The position numbers were made by a program, and so were the translations under genes. A DNA stretch of 6,855 nucleotides, from contig USOZ01000099.1 in the NCBI GenBank assembly GCA_900556525.1, forward strand, positions 1 to 6,855. Reading direction: 5' to 3'. Below, piece after piece: positions 1-4,084 of the stretch (its first letter is position 1; the number at the start of each line of letters is the position of its first letter). Origin of the DNA: an uncultured Oscillospiraceae bacterium. Its GTDB lineage: Bacteria; Bacillota; Clostridia; Oscillospirales; Ruminococcaceae. The notes below the pieces were generated by a model. The model was given only the letters and a program-made list of their open reading frames with translations. It did no database searches and was not told the DNA's origin.

Positions 1-243
1 CCGAGGGTTTGGGACACTTCCCAACAAGCAATTTTCAACCGACGCGCCGCAGCGCGGGAGGGCGAAAATACGGAAGTGGTACCCGCTTCCTATGCTTGCT
101 ACGAATGTTTTTATCCTTTAGGCTCTTATCACCTACTACGGAGAAAAAGCGATTTTGCCAAACTTACGCAAAAGAAAAACGCTGCAACCTCAAAAAAGAT
201 TACAACGCTTTCTAAATCCTGTTCAGTTTTAAGTCGGACATTC
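1..243. other. Intergenic ICE DNA, no convincing gene
   Basis: No open frame here has a good ribosome binding site or recognisable product; a 68-codon frame from position 9 is low-complexity in character and lacks a Shine-Dalgarno sequence. Two small hairpins are visible: TTGGG/CCCAA at 9-13/20-24, and an 8-bp stem with one T.G pair at 72-79/83-90. Neither is followed directly by a T-run, so they are not clear terminators. The stretch lies beyond the 3' end of the minus-strand XRE gene. Confidence 0.5.
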
Positions 244-597
244 CTATTCGCCCTCTTTTTCGACTTCGGAAATCTCCTTTGCCGTTGCGGTTACAATCCG
301 TATGCCTGTATCGCTCATACCGTCAAGAAGCGCGTCAAGCTGCCGCCGCTGCGTGTTCTTCTCCGGCGGCGTTTCTAAAAGGAATTGGTCTACGGATATA
401 TGGTAACGCTGTATCAGCTCAAAGAATATCTGTAAACTTGGGTGCTGCCCCTTGTTCTCAATGTTCGCAAGGTAGCGCGGCGAGATAAACATTTCGTCGC
501 CTACTTTCTTGCGGCTCTCCTTGCATCCCTCACGCGCTGCCTTTATCGCTGCCCCAAAAGCCTTAAAGTCGTATCGTGGTACTGGTCTTTTTGCCAT
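244..597 (-). CDS. XRE-family helix-turn-helix regulator (Tn916 Orf9-like)
   Basis: This is a 117-residue cytoplasmic DNA-binding protein. The helix-turn-helix domain spans about residues 14-73, with the recognition region in SPRYLANIENKGQHPSL (about 39-55), which is typical of Cro/C1-type proteins. The C-terminal tail is charged and of unknown role. A GGGTGA element six bases before the ATG serves as a modest ribosome binding site. In Tn916 the equivalent opposite-strand gene (orf9) is thought to repress the regulatory genes that switch on transfer; that role is inferred here from position and family. The gene diverges from the KTR-methyltransferase operon. The palindromes at 2595-2650, just before the sigma-like gene, are candidate targets, but no matching copy is evident in the gene's own upstream region. 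Confidence 0.88.
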   Translation of the reverse strand: MAKRPVPRYDFKAFGAAIKAAREGCKESRKKVGDEMFISPRYLANIENKGQHPSLQIFFELIQRYHISVDQFLLETPPEKNTQRRQLDALLDGMSDTGIRIVTATAKEISEVEKEGE

Positions 598-693
598 AGT
601 TATTCACCCTATTACATTTTACTGTTCCCCTTTCTTCTTGGATATGTCTACGTAGTTCTATCAGTTAGCCAAAATAATTCATATATATATATG

Positions 694-721
694 TTGACAA
701 CAAGCTGCTTTTGTATATAAT
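694..721 (+). promoter_or_regulatory. Strong sigma-A promoter of the cargo operon
   Basis: There is a perfect -35 TTGACA at 694-699, a 16-base spacer, and a perfect -10 TATAAT at 716-721. Transcription would start around 728-730, just before the leader-peptide ribosome binding site. The -35 overlaps TTGTCA on the opposite strand (695-700), so a weak divergent promoter toward the XRE gene could share this site. The minus-strand -10 (TTATTT) is poor. Confidence 0.85.
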
Positions 722-746
722 ATTATATAAAAGGGGGGGAATGTTT

Positions 747-773
747 ATGTTACATAGCATGCGTATTCGATAA
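747..773 (+). CDS. Regulatory leader peptide, 8 aa, ErmD-leader-like
   Basis: The ORF reads M-L-H-S-M-R-I-R and then TAA. It is preceded by a G-rich Shine-Dalgarno tract (733-739) seven bases upstream of ATG 747; an in-frame ATG at 741 is too close to that tract. The peptide matches the start of the Bacillus ErmD leader (M-T-H-S-M-R-L-R) at six of eight positions with no gap, and this also supports the chosen start. Arg-X-Arg is the established macrolide/ketolide arrest motif of such leaders. By analogy the ribosome would stall with Ile7 in the P site and Arg8 (CGA) in the A site. The ORF overlaps the 5' arm of the attenuator structure, as expected for a stalling sensor. Drug response is inferred and not shown. 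Confidence 0.72.
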   Translation: MLHSMRIR

Positions 774-844
774 GCATTGAAATCAAAAAAGATTTTTCCC
801 ATTTTCAATATGGGCTTTTTTGTCATGCTTATTTTGCGTATGCT
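756..844 (+). promoter_or_regulatory. Attenuator RNA with alternative pairings
   Basis: Several competing pairings can be drawn. Hairpin 1:2 joins 759-766 with 770-777 (ATGC/GCAT and TAT/ATA, one mismatch, TCG loop) inside the leader ORF. A candidate antiterminator joins ATTGAAA (776-782) with TTTCAAT (803-809), the latter being the terminator loop. The terminator itself is 798-814 with a T-run. A long outer stem pairs 756-765 with 835-844 (10 bp, two G.U) and 771-777 with 825-831 (7 bp perfect). The layout suits ribosome-stalling control of transcription, as established for ermK and proposed for tet(M). Which pairing wins with and without a stalled ribosome needs folding and probing. Confidence 0.65.
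798..821 (+). terminator. Intrinsic terminator of the attenuator
   Basis: Stem CCCAT (798-802) with ATGGG (810-814), loop of seven, then C and six Ts (816-821). An A-run at 785-790 could lengthen the stem across a bulge. The stem is short, which suits a conditional terminator located 25 bases after the leader-peptide stop. Confidence 0.65.
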
Positions 845-845
845 A

Positions 846-904
846 TACAACAAAACTAACGATGTATAGACATAGTATAAAAACTATGCCTTAATTTTGT
901 TGTA
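846..904 (+). promoter_or_regulatory. Ten-bp long-range stem enclosing a hairpin in the operon leader
   Basis: A perfect 10-bp pairing joins 846-855 (contains ACAACAAAA) with 895-904 (contains TTTTGTTGT). It encloses a second perfect stem, CATAGT (871-876) with ACTATG (883-888). There is no T-run, so it is not a terminator. It sits between the attenuator and the second terminator and may be a further control element or a transcript-stabilising structure. Confidence 0.45.
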
Positions 905-922
905 GTGTTATATGTATAAATG

Positions 923-962
923 CAGGTCAATGCTCATGTTGAGAATTGACCTGTATTTTTTT
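923..962 (+). terminator. Second intrinsic terminator just before the KTR gene
   Basis: A perfect 9-bp stem, CAGGTCAAT (923-931) with ATTGACCTG (945-953), extendable by three pairs, is followed by TTTTTTT at 956-962. It lies only 19 bases before the KTR start codon and downstream of the operon's only obvious promoter. Expression therefore requires readthrough of two terminators, or this one is also conditional. Confidence 0.75.
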
Positions 963-981
963 GCACAAAAGGAGAAATATT

Positions 982-1161
982 ATGCTTGAAAAATATTGGA
1001 TAAAATGTCCAATTTGTAACGGAAAGACGAGGGTTCAAGTATTTTATAATACGGTATTAAGAAATTTTCCTCTTTTCTGCCCTAAATGTAAATTAACGCA
1101 TATCGTTGATGTTGAAAAACTAGAAATCATAATCAAAAACTCTGAAAAACAAACTTTTTAA
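982..1161 (+). CDS. Cysteine-rich KTR-domain protein (Tn916 Orf6-like)
   Basis: This 59-residue protein has two Cys pairs, CPIC at 9-12 and CPKC at 33-36, consistent with a small zinc ribbon, and the GKTR motif (14-17) that names the family. The ATG at 982 is chosen over an in-frame ATG at 946 because AAGGAGAA (969-976) lies five bases upstream, and because the earlier codon falls inside the terminator stem. Homologues are common in conjugative elements of Firmicutes, often beside ribosome-protection genes such as tet(M). Their biochemical role is unknown to me; binding to nucleic acid or ribosome is a guess. The gene lies 23 bases ahead of the Cfr/RlmN-like gene, in the same transcript. Confidence 0.85.
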   Translation: MLEKYWIKCPICNGKTRVQVFYNTVLRNFPLFCPKCKLTHIVDVEKLEIIIKNSEKQTF

Positions 1162-1184
1162 TTTTGAAAAGGAAGGATATTTAA

Positions 1185-2174
1185 ATGAAACACTTACCTA
1201 AAAGTACACCTACGGAAATATTGAATGACCCATACGGATTTACTTACAAAGAAATGTCGGAAGTAATTGGAGAGGATAAAGCAAGAGCCTTATATGCGGA
1301 ATTGTATAAACAGCCATTTCACAAAAAAAATCTATCAATATCAACAAAAAAAGTCTATAAAAGTAGCGATACTGAAAAGTATGTTTATGAATTGAAAGAC
1401 AACAGGTATATCGAAACGGTTTTTATTAAACGGCGAGATGGTGGGACTGTTTGCGTAAGTACGCAAGTTGGTTGTTCTGTTGGCTGTATTTTTTGTGAGT
1501 CCGGACGCAATGGTTTTGTTCGTAATCTAACACCGTCTGAAATTGTGCAGCAGGTTGTATTGATACGTCAAAAAGTAAATCGTATCGTTTTTATGGGAAT
1601 GGGAGAACCTTTATTCAATTACGACAACTTGATTGCAGCAATCCATATTCTTCGAGATAGAAATGGACTTAACTTTCCAACCGACGGCATTACCGTATCA
1701 ACAGTTGGTCCAGTTAATCAATTAAAAAAATTGCGCGAAGAACATCTAAAAATTCAGTTGACAATATCTTTACATGCAGCAACACAGGCTGCGAGAAACT
1801 GTATCATTCCTCATATGCACATGTACGCTATTGAAGATGTTGTTAAGCAAGCATTGTCCTATTCTCAAAGGCATAATCGAAAAGTGGTATTTGCGTATTT
1901 GCTTTTACCAGGTATAAATGACCGTTCCTCAGATATAAGGCAACTTGCAAAATGGTTTAAGGGCAAAAATGTTATGATTAACGTGCTGCAATACAACCCG
2001 ACGAGTAATTCAAAAATTAGAGCACCACAAAAACAAGAAATGGTTGCGTTCAAACATCAATTAGAGCAAACAGGACTTGAAGTTACCATGAGAGTTTCTC
2101 ATGGTAGAGAGATTAAAGCAGCTTGTGGACAGTTAGCTAATACATATAATAAAGCCAAAAAACAACAAAAATAA
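1185..2174 (+). CDS. Cfr/RlmN-family radical-SAM 23S rRNA adenine methyltransferase, divergent
   Basis: Family enzymes methylate A2503 of 23S rRNA: RlmN at C2 (housekeeping), Cfr at C8 (resistance to several peptidyl-transferase drugs). This 329-residue protein has the CxxxCxxC iron-sulfur motif at C97/C101/C104. Both catalytic cysteines of the methyl-synthase mechanism are present: C90, seven residues before the motif, and C314 in ACGQL. GMGEP (138-142), STVG (172-175), SLHA (195-198) and YNPT (270-273) mark SAM and active-site regions. The sequence is mosaic: QVGC and GMGEP resemble RlmN, while AYLLLPGIND and YNPT resemble Cfr. The N-terminal domain is about 15 residues shorter than in Staphylococcus Cfr. 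The start is ATG 1185 with GGAAGG at 1171-1176. The cargo position and the leader favour an acquired resistance role, but C2 versus C8 specificity cannot be read from sequence, so no symbol is given. Confidence 0.85.
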   Translation: MKHLPKSTPTEILNDPYGFTYKEMSEVIGEDKARALYAELYKQPFHKKNLSISTKKVYKSSDTEKYVYELKDNRYIETVFIKRRDGGTVCVSTQVGCSVGCIFCESGRNGFVRNLTPSEIVQQVVLIRQKVNRIVFMGMGEPLFNYDNLIAAIHILRDRNGLNFPTDGITVSTVGPVNQLKKLREEHLKIQLTISLHAATQAARNCIIPHMHMYAIEDVVKQALSYSQRHNRKVVFAYLLLPGINDRSSDIRQLAKWFKGKNVMINVLQYNPTSNSKIRAPQKQEMVAFKHQLEQTGLEVTMRVSHGREIKAACGQLANTYNKAKKQQK

Positions 2175-2205
2175 TTTAATTAAAAGAGCCAGACGCACAG
2201 ACGCA

Positions 2206-2253
2206 GAGCCGATAATATGCAGTTTGAAATACTGCTGTTATCGGCTCTTTTTT
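2206..2253 (+). terminator. Terminator of the KTR-methyltransferase operon
   Basis: A perfect 10-bp stem GAGCCGATAA (2206-2215) with TTATCGGCTC (2238-2247) carries an inner 5-bp stem GCAGT/ACTGC (2219-2223/2231-2235). Six Ts follow at 2248-2253. It starts 32 bases after the methyltransferase stop codon and closes the cargo unit. Confidence 0.9.
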
Positions 2254-2314
2254 GATTTTAATTTGTGCCCCTAATAACCATATTGGAGCAAAATCAGAAC
2301 TGTTGCTTGTCGTT

Positions 2315-2424
2315 CTTTGATTTCCGCAGCAGCTTTGAAAAATCAAAGCCGCCGTTTCTTTTTATCTTCTAATGAAATGACGCGGTATCACTGTTGAAAT
2401 CGGCGGCTAAAGGAGGTAGCCGCC
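2315..2424 (+). promoter_or_regulatory. Structured 5' leader with Shine-Dalgarno in a hairpin loop (candidate RNA switch)
   Basis: Immediately before ATG 2425 there is a perfect 8-bp stem, GGCGGCTA (2402-2409) with TAGCCGCC (2417-2424), whose 7-base loop is AAGGAGG, a full Shine-Dalgarno sequence. An upstream 8-mer AGCCGCCG (2347-2354) perfectly complements 2401-2408 and can be extended by TTTC/GAAA (2355-2358/2396-2399) across one bulged base, so it could open the sequestering stem. Further upstream, CTTTGATTT (2315-2323) pairs with AAATCAAAG (2340-2348), and GCTTTGA (2332-2338) with TCAAAGC (2343-2349). These pairings overlap and exclude each other, the mark of a multi-state leader. The ligand or trigger is unknown, and no riboswitch class is recognised. 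Confidence 0.55.
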
Positions 2425-2610
2425 ATGAAGCAAAAAGCATATCGACAAAATCCGACAGTTATTGACTTATCAAAAAAAGCCCGCCCACCACCGGGGGAAA
2501 CTACGCTTATATATATGAACTGTCTAATCATCTGGATACTGCTTACAATGCCTATGCGCCCGTCCGGGCTTTTCGGACGGGCGCATTTTGTACGTTCAAA
2601 AAATTTTTGA
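2425..2610 (+). pseudogene. Short ICE ORF of unknown function, probably frameshifted at a TA repeat
   Basis: The open frame encodes 61 residues and has an ideal ribosome binding site within the hairpin loop described at 2402-2424. The first 29 or so residues, including TVIDLSKKARPPPGETTLIY, read like a real protein. After the run TATATATA (2508-2515) the frame turns into hydrophobic residues without protein-like character. In the adjacent frame the same DNA continues as YELSNHLDTAYNAYAPV, a plausible helix, and stays open to TAA at 2736-2738, overlapping the sigma gene start by 28 bases. One extra AT dinucleotide would explain the switch. Alternatives are sequencing error, programmed frameshifting, or a natural short peptide. 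I do not recognise the product. Confidence 0.45.
2555..2589 (+). terminator. Strong hairpin terminator upstream of the sigma-like gene
   Basis: A perfect 12-bp GC-rich stem, TGCGCCCGTCCG (2555-2566) with CGGACGGGCGCA (2574-2585), has a 7-base loop and is followed by TTTT (2586-2589). The short T-run makes it a moderate terminator. It would separate the structured leader and short ORF from the sigma-like gene, or attenuate readthrough into it. Confidence 0.7.
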
Positions 2611-2650
2611 AGAAATTTCAAAAAATCTTCGGCGTTTTTGAAAAACGCCG
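2595..2650. promoter_or_regulatory. Pair of palindromes upstream of the sigma-like gene (candidate operator)
   Basis: The first palindrome has 8-bp arms TTCAAAAA/TTTTTGAA around one base (2595-2611). The second has 10-bp perfect arms, CGGCGTTTTT/AAAAACGCCG, around G2640 (2630-2650). Both contain TTTTTGAA (2604-2611 and 2635-2642). The centres are too tight for good RNA hairpins, which favours a DNA-binding site such as an operator for the XRE protein. A small CCCC/GGGG hairpin follows at 2656-2670. No clear promoter was found between 2590 and 2700. Confidence 0.4.
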
Positions 2651-2710
2651 TATTGCCCCGCGAAAAGGGGGAAGCACCACCAACTTTCCAACGAGAAAGG
2701 AGGTGAGAAT

Positions 2711-3142
2711 GTGGAACCTAATCGCAGGGAGTTTATAAAACAGTGCGCTTTCCAGAAGTTTTGTAATACGGTACTGCACAATGAAGCGTGTGACGCTCAC
2801 AAAGAGCTGCACAGGCATAAGGCAAGGGAAGTCACCTTTTCCGATTTGCCCTTAGACGAAGCGCGGCAGCTTCATACCTTTGATGAATATTTCAAAGGGG
2901 AAATCGCCTTTGAAAGAGCCGGGAAGAAAATCACGCCGAAGCTGCTTCTTGAAGCAATCCGTACTTTGCCGGAAGAAAAGCGCAAAGCCGTACTCCTGTA
3001 CTATTTCGAGGGAATGAACGACACCGAGATTGCGGAGCTGTTCGATACGTCGAGAAGCACGATACAGTACAGGCGGACAAGCTCTTTTGAGAAATTAAGA
3101 AAATATCTGGAGGAAAATGCTGATGAATGGGACGAATGGTAA
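2711..3142 (+). CDS. Sigma-70-like transcription factor (Tn916 Orf7-like)
   Basis: This 143-residue protein has a C-terminal sigma region-4-like helix-turn-helix. LPEEKRKAVLLYYFEGMNDT (86-105) leads into EIAELFDTSRSTIQYRRTSS (106-125), which contains the recognition helix. The N-terminal half is charged and lacks a full region-2 signature. The start is GTG 2711 with AAAGGAGGTGA (2696-2706), seven bases from GGAGG to the start; the nearby ATG at 2709 is in another frame. In Tn916, orf7 and orf8 act upstream of xis/int in the cascade that promotes excision and transfer, and the same role is inferred here. The 3' end overlaps the next gene by 20 bases, which indicates translational coupling. Confidence 0.88.
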   Translation: MEPNRREFIKQCAFQKFCNTVLHNEACDAHKELHRHKAREVTFSDLPLDEARQLHTFDEYFKGEIAFERAGKKITPKLLLEAIRTLPEEKRKAVLLYYFEGMNDTEIAELFDTSRSTIQYRRTSSFEKLRKYLEENADEWDEW

Positions 3143-3383
3143 CGAACCCGGCTACCCGGAAAATGCCCTTGTTCCCTATCCTGTCATTGTGGCAGCGACA
3201 AAGGGCGACCCGGACGCTATGAAGATTGTCTTGCAGCATTTCAGCGGCTACATAGCCCGCCTCTCCATGCGGAAGCTGTACGACGAGCGCGGGAACGTCT
3301 ATTTCGGCGTAGACCACGACATTCGGGAACGGCTGCAAGCAAAACTGATGATGGCTGTCCTCACCTTTAAGGCAGAGGAATAA
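3123..3383 (+). CDS. Orf8-like helix-turn-helix protein of conjugative transposons
   Basis: This 86-residue protein matches the short helix-turn-helix family found next to Orf7-like sigma factors in Tn916-type elements. Typical features are the segment PYPVIVAATKGDPDAMKIVL and the following SGYIARLSMRKLYDE; the C-terminus ends in a helix with DHDIRERLQAKLMMAVLTFK. ATG 3123 is preferred over ATG 3117 because GGAGG (3109-3113) lies nine bases before the former but only three before the latter. The 5' end lies within the sigma gene, so the two are co-translated. It is thought to act with the sigma-like protein in controlling transfer, though the exact mechanism is not established to my knowledge. 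Confidence 0.85.
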   Translation: MNGTNGNEPGYPENALVPYPVIVAATKGDPDAMKIVLQHFSGYIARLSMRKLYDERGNVYFGVDHDIRERLQAKLMMAVLTFKAEE

Positions 3384-3862
3384 ACCGCAGCGGCGGCGGG
3401 ACGCTTTCTCTCTCCCCCTTTTCCGTTCCGCTGCTGACGCGGCAGCAAAGCCATTCTGAACCTTGACAAAGAAAGCGGCGCAAGATAACGGCGGCGCAGC
3501 ATAGGGCAAATCGGATACGTTCCTTTTGCGCCGAGCCATGCGGCGGGTGCGCCATGACCCTATTATAGCGGGATTTTCCCGCTTGATAGACGAGCGACCA
3601 ACACCGACGCCGGAAAACAGGTATAGCAGCCTGTCGGCGACGACGCGCAAAATACATAATGATACTCCCTTATAGCCACAGTCCGAGCGTTCAAAGCGTC
3701 GCAGGCAATGGGTAGGGCTGCATGAGAACCATGCAGGGGTGAAACTCCCGTGAGGTTGTGCTAACAACCGTCCGATTAAAGCCCCATTATGTTTTTTGTT
3801 GTAATAGTGGACTTGCCGCTTTTCATATAGTGTATTAGCAGTTTTCCGAAAGGGGGCTAATC
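3384..3862. other. Structured non-coding stretch between Orf8-like gene and recombinase module
   Basis: About 480 bases without a convincing gene. A minus-strand frame (3367-3657) has AAGGGAG before its ATG but a composition unlike a protein, so it is not called. Stems visible: AGCGGGA/TCCCGCT (3567-3573/3577-3583); GCCG...CGGC enclosing CAGG/CCTG near 3610-3636; CTGCATG/CATGCAG with a 5-base loop (3718-3724/3730-3736); and GGTTGT/ACAACC with a 4-base loop (3754-3759/3764-3769). The dense stems at 3665-3780 look like a structured RNA. GTGCG at 3547 resembles a group II intron 5' end, but there is no maturase or domain V, so at most it would be a fragment. No xis gene is present. Confidence 0.4.
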
Positions 3863-4021
3863 ATGGAGAAAAACGATAAATCCAAAACAGATACGATATG
3901 CAAGAGTGTTTTCAAAAGCGGCGAGAACACTACTTCAAAGAGCCAATTCACAAAAAAGTGGATTGAGCTTATCAATAGATTAGAACGAAACAAAAATGTT
4001 AATTCTCGCAAGAAATCATGA
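3863..4021 (+). CDS. Small conserved-looking protein ahead of the serine recombinase
   Basis: A 52-residue ORF starts at ATG 3863 with AGGGGG (3851-3856) six bases upstream. The product is basic and hydrophilic: an N-terminal lysine-rich stretch, then TICKSVFKSG and a C-terminal amphipathic segment FTKKWIELINRLERNK. There are no membrane segments. Its position between the Orf8-like gene and the recombinase is where serine-recombinase transposons often carry tiny accessory proteins, as with the small ORFs of Tn4451-type elements; an accessory or directionality role is only a guess. Its stop codon overlaps the -35 of the recombinase promoter. I do not recognise the family with confidence. Confidence 0.6.
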   Translation: MEKNDKSKTDTICKSVFKSGENTTSKSQFTKKWIELINRLERNKNVNSRKKS

Positions 4022-4065
4022 CAAGCTGTTTCCGTTATGGTATAATCATAGTGGAAATAGCTTGT
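4018..4065 (+). promoter_or_regulatory. Recombinase promoter inside a 45-bp near-palindrome
   Basis: -35 ATGACA (4018-4023), 17-base spacer and -10 TATAAT (4041-4046), the latter with an extended TGG. Arms ACAAGCTGTTTCC (4021-4033) and GGAAATAGCTTGT (4053-4065) match at 12 of 13 positions, and TATG/CATA (4036-4039/4047-4050) continues the symmetry, so the -10 lies at the dyad centre. No T-run follows, so it is not a terminator. This is the geometry of an autoregulatory operator or a recombinase binding site. Confidence 0.6.
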
Positions 4066-4084
4066 TCTATCTCTTGGAGGAGAT

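Noticed and set aside
1..215. 68-codon plus-strand frame from position 9
   Set aside because: No Shine-Dalgarno sequence, no recognisable motif, and overlapping alternative frames of similar length.
946..981. Upstream in-frame ATG for the KTR gene
   Set aside because: It lies within the terminator stem and lacks a ribosome binding site, while ATG 982 has a good one.
3367..3657. Minus-strand 96-codon frame with AAGGGAG before its ATG
   Set aside because: The product is arginine- and cysteine-rich without a domain pattern and overlaps the Orf8-like 3' end. The DNA looks like structured non-coding sequence. It could be revisited if transcription is found.
2931..3767. Long minus-strand open frame (278 codons) opposite the sigma-like and Orf8-like genes
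   Set aside because: It is antisense to two well-supported overlapping genes, has no recognisable domain, and its composition is rich in Arg, Cys and Ser as expected of shadow translation of GC-rich DNA.
3547..3790. Complete group II intron
   Set aside because: Only a GTGCG-like 5' motif and some domain-I-like stems are visible. No maturase gene or domain V hairpin is present in the available space.
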